DNA from: LMUY01 sp965198895 | Lineage (GTDB): Bacteria; Pseudomonadota; Alphaproteobacteria; Acetobacterales; Acetobacteraceae | Direction: 5' to 3' | Assembly (NCBI GenBank): GCA_965198895.1 | Contig: OZ240676.1 | Span: 4,712,001-4,776,000 of the forward strand | Length of the DNA stretch: 64,000 nt | In this document: piece after piece, positions 1-9,015 of the stretch | Position numbering within the stretch: position 1 is the stretch's first letter | How the letters are laid out: each line of letters begins with the position of its first letter | Position numbers and translations under genes: made by a program | The notes under the pieces: generated by a model | The model's input: only the letters and a program-made list of their open reading frames with translations | What the model was told of the DNA's origin: nothing | The model's database searches: none

Positions 1-592
1 CGTTGGAGCTCAGGCGGAAGATGCTGACGTCCTTGGCCGTCAAAAGGTCATCCTTCAACGACACCGACTGGGCGTCCAGGATGGCGACCCCCTGCGGATC
101 GAACTCCCGATCGGCCTGCCGCAGCCAAAGCTGGCCCCCCGCCAAGGCCAACGGGCCGCCGGAGGTGCGCAGGTAGGTGTTGTCCAGCGTTTCCGCCCGG
201 CCCAGCATCACGGACGAGAGCGGGCTGACCACAGTCGTGCCGAGGGCGCCCAGCAGCAGCGCACAAGCCACCGGTGCCGATAGGAACTGCCAGGCCGACA
301 CGCCGGCCGCGCGGGCCACGATCAGCTCCGACGACCGGGTCAGCCGCCAAAATGCGATGATGCCGCCCAGGAGCACGGCGAACGGCATGATCTGCATCGA
401 AATGTAGGGCAACCGGAGTGCTGCGATCTGCAGGACGAGCCCGAAGGTCGCGTCCGGCTTGGTGGCGGAACGGCGCAGCAATTCGATGAAGTCGAACAGC
501 GACACCAGCCCCGACAGGGCTGCCAGCATCGCCAGCACCGCAGTGGTGAATTGGCGAGCCACATAGAGCGACAAGGTAGCGGCGATGATCAT
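1..592 (-). CDS. lptG: LPS export permease LptG, N-terminal part (cut by window edge)
   Basis: The first 197 codons of an LptG-type inner-membrane permease; the 3' part lies outside the window. With LptF it forms the membrane core of the LptB2FG ABC exporter, which extracts lipopolysaccharide from the inner membrane and feeds it to the LptC-A-DE bridge. The reading frame is open from an ATG at 592 to the window edge. It starts with a hydrophobic helix, followed by LFDFIELLRR and LRLPYISMQIMPFAVLLGG, typical of the LptF/LptG N-terminus, and then the beginning of the periplasmic domain (WLRQADREFDPQG). Its ATG overlaps the lptF TGA (ATGA), so translational coupling is likely. Identity as LptG rather than LptF rests on its place second in the pair. 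Confidence 0.9.
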   Translation of the reverse strand, partial: MIIAATLSLYVARQFTTAVLAMLAALSGLVSLFDFIELLRRSATKPDATFGLVLQIAALRLPYISMQIMPFAVLLGGIIAFWRLTRSSELIVARAAGVSAWQFLSAPVACALLLGALGTTVVSPLSSVMLGRAETLDNTYLRTSGGPLALAGGQLWLRQADREFDPQGVAILDAQSVSLKDDLLTAKDVSIFRLSSN

Positions 593-1728
593 GCGTGGTG
601 TGATGCCAGCCGCAGGCCCGCAGGCAAAGCGCGGCGGAGAGGTTTGAACAGCAGGAACGCGCAAACCAGTCCCGGCCCGGCGGCGACCAGCCAGATCAGC
701 GGCATCAAGACCGGTGCCCGTGCTGCCAAGTTCGCCACCCCAAGCTGGATCGCGAGCAGCGCCACGACGCACAGCACGGCCGATAGCGGCCGCAGCACGT
801 TGCCGTGGCGGCGGAACGCCCCCGCCAGCACCGATTGCAGCGCAACCAAGGCGAACGACAGCGCGGTCACCGGCGACGACAGGCGGCGCTGCGCCTCTAC
901 GTAGAACTTGCCGGCATCGCGGGCATTCAGCGCGCTCGCCTCCGGATGGTTGAGCTCATCGAGCGACATCTCGTTCACGTCGCGGTAGCGGACGTCGTCG
1001 GACTTGCTGGCGGAGGTCAACTCCACCGAGTTCTGCGCGAAGGTTAGCACGTTCAGGCGGCCGGTCTGCTTGTCCATTTCCTCGCGGGAGCCGTTTTCCA
1101 GCAGCACCGCCGGGCCGTTCGGGCCTTCGACCAGGTGCCCGCGCTCCGCCAGGATGGTGGCGCGGCTGTTCTTCTGCCGCCCATCCTCCACCAGGATGCC
1201 GCGCAGCGTCCCGTCCACGTCGCGCGAGCGGACATAGACGGTGAGGTCGTCCGAGACGGGCGTGAAGACGCCTTCCTGCAGCAGGAAGGCGGCGATCCGG
1301 TTGCGGATCTCGAACTGGTATTCGCGAAACGCGGCGTAGCTGCTGGGCACGATCCAGAGGTTCAACACGAAACAGGCCGCCATGGCCACCGACGCCACTG
1401 CCAGGCCTGGTCGGGCGATCGCGAATGGGGACATACCCGCCGAGCGCATCACGGTCAGCTCCCGGTCCCCGGACAGGCGGCCATAGACGAACTGGACCAC
1501 GACGAAGGTGGTGATCGGCAGGATCACGGCGACGAAGTTCGGAATCAGCAGCCCGGTCAGCTGCAGGAAGACCCAGAGCGACAGCCCGCGATTGACCACC
1601 AACTCCACGAATCGGAGCGACTGGGTCAGCCAGATCAAAGCCACGAGGGCACTGGTCGCCGCGACGAGGGCAATCAGCAACTGGCGGAAAATATAGCGAT
1701 CGAGGCGGTTGACGATGGGGCGAGACAT
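589..1728 (-). CDS. lptF: LPS export permease LptF
   Basis: 379 residues, normal for the family. It is an inner-membrane permease that pairs with LptG and the ATPase LptB to lift lipopolysaccharide out of the inner membrane. The N-terminus RLDRYIFRQLLIAL followed by a long hydrophobic helix is the LptF/YjgP signature. About three membrane segments precede a periplasmic beta-jellyroll region (roughly residues 130-265, with VYVRSRDVDGTLRGILVED), and three more follow near the C-terminus. It overlaps lptG by four bases. In many proteobacteria lptFG sits divergent from pepA-holC; here pepA is on the plus strand but about 9 kb away. Confidence 0.93.
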   Translation of the reverse strand: MSRPIVNRLDRYIFRQLLIALVAATSALVALIWLTQSLRFVELVVNRGLSLWVFLQLTGLLIPNFVAVILPITTFVVVQFVYGRLSGDRELTVMRSAGMSPFAIARPGLAVASVAMAACFVLNLWIVPSSYAAFREYQFEIRNRIAAFLLQEGVFTPVSDDLTVYVRSRDVDGTLRGILVEDGRQKNSRATILAERGHLVEGPNGPAVLLENGSREEMDKQTGRLNVLTFAQNSVELTSASKSDDVRYRDVNEMSLDELNHPEASALNARDAGKFYVEAQRRLSSPVTALSFALVALQSVLAGAFRRHGNVLRPLSAVLCVVALLAIQLGVANLAARAPVLMPLIWLVAAGPGLVCAFLLFKPLRRALPAGLRLASHHA

Positions 1729-1845
1729 GGAGGAGCGGCACCGTCCTGGCTAGGGCGGCGCACCATACCCTCGCCTTCACCCCGGTTCAAAGCGGGACAT
1801 GCGGCCGGTAACACTCGGATGCACGGCAGCGAAACGGCCGCCCAG

Positions 1846-3324
1846 CTAGTCGATATGCACGAAGACGCCCGGCGCCGGGGCGCGCCGCGGCAGGAAGAAG
1901 GCCAACAGGCACGTCAGCCCCATCAGCCCGGCGTTGCAGGAAAGTGACACCGCCAGCGCCCGGTCGTAATCGACCGGGGCTTGCGAAGACCCGAGGACGG
2001 CGAAGAACAGCCCCATGATCACGGCGATGCCGAGGGCGAACGCGACCTGCTGCACCATGGTGAACACGCCCGACGCGGCCCCAGCTTCCTGGGCGGGGAT
2101 GCGGCTGCTGCCGACCACCGAGGCGACCAGCGTCGGGAGCGCCAAGCCCTGGCCGCAGCCGTACCAGATCAGCACCGGCCACAGCACATACAAGTTGATC
2201 GGCGCTCCTCGCGCCCACACCGCAAGGCCCACGATCGCGAGCAATCCCGTGCCCATCAGGGCGGTGCCGACGCTGATCGTCAGCGGTCCGATGCGGCGGG
2301 ACACGTGCGAGGACTTCAGGGACGCGGCGACGAAACCGATGCCGAACGCCACGAACACCAGCCCGGTCGCCAGTGGCCCGTAGCCGAAGCCCTGCTGCAG
2401 GAAGATCGTGATTCCCATGAAGAACGCGGCCAGCCCCGAGAAGAACGTCATCGCCATCACCAGCCCCAGCGAGAAGCCGGGATCGCGGAACAGCCGCATG
2501 CTGACCAGCGGGGAGCGTCCGCGCTCCTGTAATTGCCATTCGTAGAGCACGAACAACGCCAAGGCCGGGGCCGAGGCGACCAGCATCACCCACGTCCACC
2601 ATGGCCACCCCAACCCGGATGCTTCCACGAGCGGGTAGACCAGCAGCGCCAGGGTCAACGTCGCCAGCACGATGCCGCCGATGTCGAGCGTCGGCCTGCC
2701 GTGGGCTGTCGATTCGCGTAGGGTGCGGACGGCGAACACCAGCGCCACGGCGCCGACGGGGACGTTGACCAGGAAGATCGGCCGCCAGCCAAGCCCGGCG
2801 ATATTGGCCTGAATGAGCGCGCCGCCGACCAGCTGCGCGGCGATCGAGGCGAGGCCGAGCGTCGTGCCGAAATAGCCGATGGCGCGGGCGCGTTCGCCTT
2901 CCGGGAAGGTGACCCGGATAATCGCGAGCACCTGCGGGTTCATCAGCGCCGCCGTCAGCCCCTGCAGGATGCGCGATGCGATCAGCACCGCCGGGCTGGT
3001 CGCCAGCCCGCACAGCGCGGAGGCGATGGTGAAGCCGACCATCCCGATGATGAACAGCTTCTTGCGCCCATACAGGTCGCCGAGCCGCCCCCCCGTGATC
3101 AGCAGGACGGCGAAGGCCAGGCCGTAGCCCGCCACCACCAGCTCCAGATCCTGCGGGCGTGCCCCCAGTTCGGTGTGCATGGCCGGCAGGGCGACGTTGA
3201 CGACGAAGAAATCGAACGCCGGCAGGAACGCACCGGTTAGCAGCACGACCAGCGCCGGCCAGCGGTTCGGGTCCGGCGCCTCCTCGTAGGAGGGCACGGC
3301 CACGCCGGAGGACATATCGTTCAC
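1846..3324 (-). CDS. MFS drug/solute exporter, DHA2 (EmrB/QacA) type
   Basis: 492 residues and strongly hydrophobic, consistent with the 14-helix DHA2 family of proton-driven exporters. Helix 1 carries the family-type motif LPAFDFFVVNVALP (near residue 38), and motif A is clear as GGRLGDLYGRKK (residues 78-89). The N-terminal 20 residues are polar and cytoplasmic. It starts with ATG, overlapping by four bases the stop of the upstream FAD oxidase gene, so the two are probably co-transcribed; the oxidase could act on, or make, the exported compound, but that is inference. No membrane-fusion partner (EmrA) or TetR/MarR regulator is adjacent. The substrate cannot be predicted. Confidence 0.88.
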   Translation of the reverse strand: MNDMSSGVAVPSYEEAPDPNRWPALVVLLTGAFLPAFDFFVVNVALPAMHTELGARPQDLELVVAGYGLAFAVLLITGGRLGDLYGRKKLFIIGMVGFTIASALCGLATSPAVLIASRILQGLTAALMNPQVLAIIRVTFPEGERARAIGYFGTTLGLASIAAQLVGGALIQANIAGLGWRPIFLVNVPVGAVALVFAVRTLRESTAHGRPTLDIGGIVLATLTLALLVYPLVEASGLGWPWWTWVMLVASAPALALFVLYEWQLQERGRSPLVSMRLFRDPGFSLGLVMAMTFFSGLAAFFMGITIFLQQGFGYGPLATGLVFVAFGIGFVAASLKSSHVSRRIGPLTISVGTALMGTGLLAIVGLAVWARGAPINLYVLWPVLIWYGCGQGLALPTLVASVVGSSRIPAQEAGAASGVFTMVQQVAFALGIAVIMGLFFAVLGSSQAPVDYDRALAVSLSCNAGLMGLTCLLAFFLPRRAPAPGVFVHID

Positions 3325-4742
3325 GGGAGTATTTTACCTGGATTCATCAGCCCGAGCGGGTCGAGCGCCGCCTTGATCCGCCGCATCGCGTCCAGTTCCG
3401 CCCCGCCACGCCAGCCAGGCATCATGTAGGGCTTCAGCTGGCCCACCCCGTGCTCGGCGGAGAACGACCCGTCCAGCTCCTGCACGACCGCGCCGATCGC
3501 ATCCATGATCTCGTGGTCGCGGGCGAGGAAGGCGGCGCCATCCATGCCGACGGGCTGCTCGAAGTTGAAGTGGATGTTACCGTCGCCGATATGGCCGAAC
3601 GCAACGCAGCGCACCCCCGGGATCAGCGCCGCCACCGCCGCCTCGCCCCGCCGCAGCAGTTCGGGCACGCGGGAGACGGGGACGGAGACGTCGTTCTTGA
3701 CGGAGGCGCCTTCGCGCTTTTGAGCCTCGGCGTGTTCTTCGCGCAACTTCCAGATCGCCAGGCGCTGCGCATCGCTGGCGGCGATGGCGGCGTCGGTGAC
3801 GATCTCGGCCTCCATCGCGGCTTCCAGGACGGCCTCCATCACGGTGCGCAGATCGTCGCCCGCCCGTGCGGTCGCGAGGTCCACGAGCGCATAATGCGGG
3901 GCGGGGGCGATCGGCAGCGTGGCGCCGGGGATCAGCCGGATCACCAGCTCCATCCCGGGTCCGCCCATGTACTCGAAGGCTTGCAGCGACGCCGGGTCGT
4001 GCCGTTGGAAGCGGGCGAACAGGTCCAGCACCGCGTCCACGGAGGTAAGGGCGCACAACGCCACCTCCCGTTGCCGGGTCTGCGGCGACAGTTTCAGCAC
4101 GGCGGCGGTGATGAAGCCGAGCGTGCCCTCGGAGCCGACCAGCAACTGGCGCAGGCAATACCCGGTGTTGTCCTTGCGCAGCCGGCGCAGGCCGTTCCAG
4201 ACCGAACCGTCGGGCAGCACTGCCTCCAGCCCGAGCACCAGGTCGCGCGCGTTGCCGTAGCGGACGGTGTTATTGCCCCCTGCGTTGGTGGCGAGCACGC
4301 CGCCGATTTGCGCCGTTCCCTCCGACGAAATCGACAGCGGCAGCAGGCATCCGGCAGCTGCGGCCGCGTCCTGGGCGGCTTTCAGCGTGACGCCGGCCTC
4401 GACCGTCATCGTGAGGTCGACCGCGTCGCTGGCCCGCACCCGGTTCATCCTCGACAGGCTGACCACAACCTGGCCCGGCCCGCTCGGCACCCCGCCACCC
4501 ACCATGCTGGTGTTGCCACCTTGCGGGACCATGGCCACGCCGTGAGCTACGCAGATCTTCACCGCTGCGGCCAACTCGCCGGCCGACGCCGGGCGCAGCA
4601 GGGCGGCTGGGGGATGATTGTAGAGCCGCCGCCAATCCTCCCCGGCGGCTGCGAGGTCGGACGCGTCTGTGAGCAGGCCGCGGGGGCCGAGCAAGCTGGC
4701 AAGCTCGCTGGTCAGGTCGGCCGGCATGGGCAGGTCAGGCAT
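3321..4742 (-). CDS. FAD-binding 2-hydroxyacid oxidase/dehydrogenase, GlcD / D-lactate dehydrogenase family
   Basis: 473 residues with the VAO/PCMH fold. The N-terminal FAD-binding domain carries PQGGNTSMVGG (from residue 73), GGVLATNAGG and LLVGSEGTLGFITAA. The C-terminal FAD-oxidase domain has FGHIGDGNIHFNF, whose histidines bind metal or substrate in this family, and SAEHGVGQLK. Members oxidise D-lactate, glycolate or D-2-hydroxyglutarate and pass electrons to quinone, cytochrome or ETF. The length fits the single-subunit D-2-hydroxyglutarate/D-lactate group. GlcE and GlcF partners are absent, so glycolate oxidase is less likely. The gene is first of a two-gene unit with the MFS exporter (ATGA overlap). 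Confidence 0.88.
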   Translation of the reverse strand: MPDLPMPADLTSELASLLGPRGLLTDASDLAAAGEDWRRLYNHPPAALLRPASAGELAAAVKICVAHGVAMVPQGGNTSMVGGGVPSGPGQVVVSLSRMNRVRASDAVDLTMTVEAGVTLKAAQDAAAAAGCLLPLSISSEGTAQIGGVLATNAGGNNTVRYGNARDLVLGLEAVLPDGSVWNGLRRLRKDNTGYCLRQLLVGSEGTLGFITAAVLKLSPQTRQREVALCALTSVDAVLDLFARFQRHDPASLQAFEYMGGPGMELVIRLIPGATLPIAPAPHYALVDLATARAGDDLRTVMEAVLEAAMEAEIVTDAAIAASDAQRLAIWKLREEHAEAQKREGASVKNDVSVPVSRVPELLRRGEAAVAALIPGVRCVAFGHIGDGNIHFNFEQPVGMDGAAFLARDHEIMDAIGAVVQELDGSFSAEHGVGQLKPYMMPGWRGGAELDAMRRIKAALDPLGLMNPGKILP

Positions 4743-5097
4743 CGCAGGCTCCTTCGAGCCCGACAGGTGGGACAGATTGGCGCGCTGGACAATGACCCGC
4801 CGTGGGAGACTGGCATGCCATAGACGTTTTTCGTTTTTAACGCGCCTGATGCCAAGGCACCGTCATGCTAAGGCGACCGTGGCAACCACGAGGTAGGGCC
4901 CATGACGTCAGACGAGTGCGTGGCACCGTCCCGTCCAACACCGGAAGGAAGGTGTCTGCGGAACGCCGTGGATCTCAGGGGTCAACCCTCCGCGGCCATT
5001 TCACTTGCCGAGCAAGCGGAACCTTGAGGCTGCTCCGCCCTGGCAAGACGGTTATAGCGCGGCAAAGCTGGGCCCAGGTGAACCGGACAGCAGCGGC
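4743..5097. other. Intergenic stretch with a degenerate dispersed repeat
   Basis: About 355 bases between the FAD-oxidase start and the ATP-grasp stop. No convincing gene, tRNA or hairpin terminator was found. A short T-rich tract (gacgtttttcgtttttaac) lies near 4826-4841. From about 4859 to 4990 the sequence resembles 15533-15669 (shared blocks caccgtcatgc, tgacgtca, ggtgtctgcgg and acgccgtggat), so it is a decayed copy of a dispersed repeat. Near 5075-5095 a second shared block (gaaccggacagc, on the opposite strand at 15490) suggests a composite element. Confidence 0.5.
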
Positions 5098-6315
5098 TCA
5101 AGCCCGGGCAAGACACTCGAGCGACCTTGCCCGCACCATGGCGCCGAACGCGTCGTAGCAGCGCTGCATTGCCTCACGCTTATAAGGATACAGCTCCGGC
5201 GGATCCATCGAGTGGATGATCGCCGCCGTGTCTGCCTCGAACACCAGCAGCCGGCCGTCTTTCGTCTCGGCGCAGTCGACCGAGAAATAATCCAGCCCCA
5301 TGACCTCCGCCAAAGCCGCGAGCGCCGGGCCGTGGCGGCCGGTGAAATCGTCGGTGCCCAGCATGCACGCTGCCTCGGCGGCGCGCTTGGCGGGGCTCTC
5401 GTCCATCCCGGCGTTCAGGTAGTGCACCATCCACGCCTCAGACGCGGCCATGTGGCAGATGAAGGGGCGGCCGGCGACGAAGGCGATGCGGTATTTGCAG
5501 TACCAGCCATTCGTACCGCGATAGTCGATGAACTGCGTCAGCGTGAACACCTCGCCCTCCGTGTCGGACAGGAAGCGCTGCACGTCCTGCGGCCCCTCGA
5601 CCCGGACCAGACCGTGCCCGGCATGCGACCCCAGCGGGCGGAGCAAAAAGGGGAAGACCGAGCCCGGCAGCAGCGATGTCGGATAGACCGCGGCGAGGTC
5701 CCCCCGGCTCACCATCCGGGCGCGGGCGGTGATCAGGCCGGGCAATCCCTGCAGACGGCCCGGCAGCCAGGTGCGGGACATCGGTGCGATGCGGTCGGGA
5801 TCGTTCAGGATCGGGCGGGGCCAGAGGCCGAAGATCCGGGCGAACCCGGCCAAGGCTTCCGGCGCGCTCTCGCTGGCCGCGATCATCGCCACCTCGTGCT
5901 CCGGCAGGATGGCGGGCAAGGCGCCGCCAGGACCGATGAACGCGAGGTCCAGCCGCAACCCCGCGGGCTCGGTGATGAAATCGAGCGGGGCGTTGACCAT
6001 GAGGTCGCCAGGGGCGGCCAAGGCCAGCAGCCGCGGCCCGGCGGCCGTGCTCCGCAACCGGAAGACCTGCTGTATGTCCAGCGCCTGCTGCTGGTAGACC
6101 CCGGCCTGGTAGGGCGCGAAGTTCAGCGAATACGCCCAGGACCGGTCCATCAGCCAGGCAGCCCGGTCGGGGGCGCTGCTCGGCTCCGGACCGATCAGAT
6201 CCAGCAGGTCGCCGAAATCGCCGCCAGCATACAGCATCCCCGCCAGCCGGGCGATCCCGTGGATGAGCGGCACGGCCCCTTCCTGCAGCTCGAAACCGAG
6301 ATGTCCGTCCAGCAT
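5098..6315 (-). CDS. ATP-grasp family protein of unknown substrate
   Basis: 405 residues from the ATG at 6315, which has GGGAG about ten bases upstream; an in-frame start at 6390 would add 25 residues unlike a protein N-terminus. I recognise no named gene. The C-terminal half looks like an ATP-grasp fold: FPFLLRPLGSHAGHGLVRVE (lysine-poor nucleotide-binding strand and glycine loop), EVFTLTQFIDYRGTNG, and near the end DYFSVDCAETKDGRLLVFEAD, where the Asp and Glu would bind magnesium. The N-terminal half (about 200 residues) is alpha-rich with no motif I know. The family ligates amines or amino acids to carboxylates. No partner gene is adjacent; the neighbour on the plus strand is a glutathione transferase, divergently oriented. 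Confidence 0.6.
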   Translation of the reverse strand: MLDGHLGFELQEGAVPLIHGIARLAGMLYAGGDFGDLLDLIGPEPSSAPDRAAWLMDRSWAYSLNFAPYQAGVYQQQALDIQQVFRLRSTAAGPRLLALAAPGDLMVNAPLDFITEPAGLRLDLAFIGPGGALPAILPEHEVAMIAASESAPEALAGFARIFGLWPRPILNDPDRIAPMSRTWLPGRLQGLPGLITARARMVSRGDLAAVYPTSLLPGSVFPFLLRPLGSHAGHGLVRVEGPQDVQRFLSDTEGEVFTLTQFIDYRGTNGWYCKYRIAFVAGRPFICHMAASEAWMVHYLNAGMDESPAKRAAEAACMLGTDDFTGRHGPALAALAEVMGLDYFSVDCAETKDGRLLVFEADTAAIIHSMDPPELYPYKREAMQRCYDAFGAMVRARSLECLARA

Positions 6316-6434
6316 TGATGCCGCTCCCGTGCGAGGGCCCATTCTATGACGGACGGCCTTAACAGGGCGTAAAGCACGGCGGGAAGGCAACGACCCCTAT
6401 GCTAGGTTGCGGCACAGGCCCCCTGGAGGACACG

Positions 6435-7067
6435 ATGAGCGACCGTCCAATCACGCTGTTCCACAGTCCCAATTCCCGGTCCAGCGGCGTGCTGGCGCTG
6501 CTGGAGGAGCTGGGCACACCGTACACTCTGACCGTCATGGACCGCAGCAAGGGTGAGAACACCGCCCCGTCCTTTCTGGCGATCAACCCGCTGGGCAAGG
6601 TGCCTGCCCTGCAGGATGGGTCGGCGATCGTCACCGAGCAGGTCGCCATCTTCCTGCACCTCGCCGACCTGTTCCCGACCGCCGGCCTCGCTCCCGCCGT
6701 GACCGACCAGATGCGCGGGCCATATCTCCGCTGGATGGCGTTCTACGCCGCCGCGTTCGAGCCTGCCGTCGTGGACAAAGCCCGCGGCACCGAGCCAGGA
6801 GCCCGCGCGATGAGCCCCTATGGCAGCTACGAGGCGGTGATCGACACGCTGTCCAGCGCTCTGCAGCCCGGGCCGTACTTGTTGGGCAGCACGTTTTCGG
6901 CCGCCGATATCCTATGGGGCTCGGCGCTGTCCTGGACGATGCACTTCAAGCTCGTGCCGTCGCGTCCTGAATTCGTCGAGTACGCCGCTCGGATCAGCGC
7001 CCGTCCCTCGATGGTTTGGGCTCGCGAGAAGGATCAGGGACTCGCCGCGGCACAGGCCAGCGCTTAG
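6435..7067 (+). CDS. Glutathione S-transferase family protein
   Basis: 210 residues from the ATG at 6435, preceded by GGAGG six bases upstream; an in-frame start at 6399 lacks such a site. The N-terminal thioredoxin-like domain runs to about residue 80, with SPNSRSSGVLALLEELG (active-site serine region), NPLGKVPAL (cis-proline that contacts glutathione) and AIVTEQVAIFLHL (glutathione gamma-glutamyl contact). The helical C-terminal domain contains SAADILWGSAL, the conserved N-capping/hydrophobic-staple region. It probably conjugates or reduces electrophiles in the cytoplasm. The substrate is unknown. A palindromic repeat follows the stop at once. Confidence 0.9.
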   Translation: MSDRPITLFHSPNSRSSGVLALLEELGTPYTLTVMDRSKGENTAPSFLAINPLGKVPALQDGSAIVTEQVAIFLHLADLFPTAGLAPAVTDQMRGPYLRWMAFYAAAFEPAVVDKARGTEPGARAMSPYGSYEAVIDTLSSALQPGPYLLGSTFSAADILWGSALSWTMHFKLVPSRPEFVEYAARISARPSMVWAREKDQGLAAAQASA

Positions 7068-7072
7068 GCGTC

Positions 7073-7116
7073 TCTCACCCCGACCCTCTCCCGTTAGGCA
7101 CGGGAGAGGGAGAGGG
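7073..7116. repeat. Dispersed GC-rich palindrome (ccctctcccg family), copy 1
   Basis: The core is a perfect 10-bp stem: ccctctcccg (7084-7093) and cgggagaggg (7101-7110) with a 7-base loop, flanked by ctcaccccga on the left and agaggg on the right. The same core and flank recur at 17341-17376, 25728-25769, 55074-55184 and 59866-59991. Here it lies between the convergent gst and DUF4142 genes and overlaps the end of the latter's 3' flank. It may serve as a weak terminator or transcript-stabilising hairpin. Confidence 0.85.
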
Positions 7117-7118
7117 CG

Positions 7119-7670
7119 TCAGCTCGATTGCGACGGGCTGAGGCTGCTCGACAGCACCTGCAGCGTCGCCAGGTTGCCCTGCACCGCCGGCAGTTCCGTC
7201 TCGACCTGGTTCTTCATTGCGCCGTCCTTGGTCGCAGCCTCCTCCTTCTGCAGGATCGCGACGGCCTGCTTGTGCGCGGCCAACTCGTCCGCAACGAACT
7301 GCTTGTCGAAGGCGCTACCCTTGAGGCCACTGAGCGTTTGAACCTCGGCCGTCACCTGGGGCGGCGGGCTTGTGGGCGCCGGCTTCCCCTCGACGCGCAG
7401 GGCGCCTTGCAGATTGGGGTACAGCACTTGGGCTTCGGCGCTCATCTGGCCGGCAAGATTGATCACGCGTGGGTCGGCCGCTTTGGTCGCAGCGAGCTTG
7501 CCCGCTTGTTCGTCGAGTTGCGCGATCGAGTAAGCGGCCGTGACGAAGTCCGCGTCGGCACTTCCCATCGTGCCGCTGGAACTGATTTGGGATGCGGCCG
7601 TCTCGCAACCCGCGAGAGGCACTGCTAGCGCGAGCCATAGCGGTAGATGCTTGACTGATACTTTGATCAT
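7119..7670 (-). CDS. DUF4142-type envelope lipoprotein
   Basis: 183 residues. The N-terminus is a lipoprotein signal: hydrophobic stretch LWLALAVPLAGC with lipobox LAGC (Cys near residue 22), so it is probably anchored in the periplasm or outer membrane. The mature part reads as a four-helix bundle of the DUF4142 (ferritin-like) family: DADFVTAAYSIAQLDEQAGKLA, then DPRVINLAGQM and FVADELAAHKQAVAILQKE. Its biochemical role is unknown; members are often linked to envelope stress. The ATG has a strong ribosome-binding site (cggagggaca). It looks monocistronic. Confidence 0.85.
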   Translation of the reverse strand: MIKVSVKHLPLWLALAVPLAGCETAASQISSSGTMGSADADFVTAAYSIAQLDEQAGKLAATKAADPRVINLAGQMSAEAQVLYPNLQGALRVEGKPAPTSPPPQVTAEVQTLSGLKGSAFDKQFVADELAAHKQAVAILQKEEAATKDGAMKNQVETELPAVQGNLATLQVLSSSLSPSQSS

Positions 7671-7842
7671 TGTCCCTCCGAACTTGCTGTTCGGACGACA
7701 CTGACTCGATCCCGAATCACCCGCAACCGAAGCGAAATGGTGTCGTCTTCACAATGACGGTACCAACTGCGGCTTAAAGTAGTCACAGAAAGATTACAAA
7801 TGTTACATGGCAGGCGGTTTCGGTTGCTCCCAACCGTAGCTG

Positions 7843-9015
7843 CTAAGCCGCCATCCCCGCGCACCAGCCGCTCGACCAGGCCCACTGGAAATTGTAACCG
7901 CCGAGCCAGCCGGTCACATCGACGGCTTCGCCCACGACGAACAGACCCGGGACCGCTTTGGCCTCCATCGTCCGCGACGACAGCCCCGCCGTGTCCACGC
8001 CGCCGAGGGTGACCTCTGCCTTGATGTAACCCTCGGTGCCTGCCGGCGTGACGGCCCAGCGGCCCAGGCTGGACGCTGCGTCCGCCAGGACCCGGTCGGG
8101 CAGGTTGGCGATCTCGCCCGCGGGCCAGCGCGCGGCCAAGGCGTCGGCCAGCCGTTGCGGCAGCAAGCTGGCCAGGATCGTTCGCAGCGAGGCACGGGGT
8201 CGCCCTGCCTTCGCAGCGCGCAATGCCGCCAGCGTGTCGGTGCCGGGGAGCAGGTCGAGCATCACCGTCTGACCCTCTCGCCAGGCCGACGAGACCTGTA
8301 GGATCGCCGGGCCGGACAGGCCGCGATGGGTGAACAGCATCGCCTCCTGGAACGAGACCCGGCCGCAATGCGCCTCCACCGGCAACGCCACGCCGCTGAG
8401 CGGGCGGAACAGGGCGACGTCCGCGTCATTGCCCAGCAGCGGCACCAGCGCCGGGCGGATCTCGGTCAACTGCAGGCCGAAGCGCCGTGCCGCGTCGTAA
8501 GCAAAGCCGGTGGCGCCCAGCTTGGGGATCGACAGCCCTCCGGTCGCCAGCACCAGCGACGATGCGGTGAAACACCCTCGATCGGTTTCCACGCTGAACC
8601 GGTCGGACCGGCTCAACCCGGTGACCCGGTGTCCCAGGCGCAGATCGACCCCCGCCGCCTCGCACTCGGCCAGCAGCATCGTCACAATCGCCCGCGCCGA
8701 GCCGTCGCAGAACAACTGGCCAAGGGTCTTCTCGTGGCTCGCGATGCCGTGGCGGGCGACGAGGGCGCAGAAATCCTCGGCCGAGTACTGCGCCAGGGCC
8801 GAGCGGGCGAAATGCGGATTGGCGGAGAAAAAGCGCTCCGGCACCGTGCCGGTGTTGGTGAAATTGCACCGGCCGCCGCCGGAAATCAGGATTTTTCGTC
8901 CAGGCTCGTCCGCGTGGTCCAGCAGCAGCACCCGCCGGCCGCGCTGCCCGGCTACGGCGGCGCACATCAGGCCGGCGGCCCCGGCGCCGATCACGACGAC
9001 GTCGAACTCGCTCAC
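7843..9015 (-). CDS. BaiN/HI0933-like flavoprotein (NAD(P)/FAD-dependent oxidoreductase)
   Basis: 390 residues. The N-terminal Rossmann motif is DVVVIGAGAAGLMCA (residues 5-19), followed by PGRKILISGGGRCNFTN, the hallmark of the HI0933/YhiN/BaiN family. A middle domain carries TRGLSGPAILQVSS, and the C-terminus ends with the FAD-closing motif GLFVVGEAVDVTGWLGGYN. The physiological reaction is unresolved for most members; gut homologues act on bile-acid intermediates. It starts with ATG overlapping the sua5 TGA (ATGA), so it is third in a cysQ-sua5-baiN operon. Nothing is missing from the fold. Confidence 0.9.
   Translation of the reverse strand: MSEFDVVVIGAGAAGLMCAAVAGQRGRRVLLLDHADEPGRKILISGGGRCNFTNTGTVPERFFSANPHFARSALAQYSAEDFCALVARHGIASHEKTLGQLFCDGSARAIVTMLLAECEAAGVDLRLGHRVTGLSRSDRFSVETDRGCFTASSLVLATGGLSIPKLGATGFAYDAARRFGLQLTEIRPALVPLLGNDADVALFRPLSGVALPVEAHCGRVSFQEAMLFTHRGLSGPAILQVSSAWREGQTVMLDLLPGTDTLAALRAAKAGRPRASLRTILASLLPQRLADALAARWPAGEIANLPDRVLADAASSLGRWAVTPAGTEGYIKAEVTLGGVDTAGLSSRTMEAKAVPGLFVVGEAVDVTGWLGGYNFQWAWSSGWCAGMAA

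Noticed and set aside
4859..5100. Possible tRNA or small RNA in the gap before the ATP-grasp gene
   Set aside because: No cloverleaf with TTC loop or acceptor stem was found; the sequence is explained as a decayed copy of the repeat at 15533-15669.
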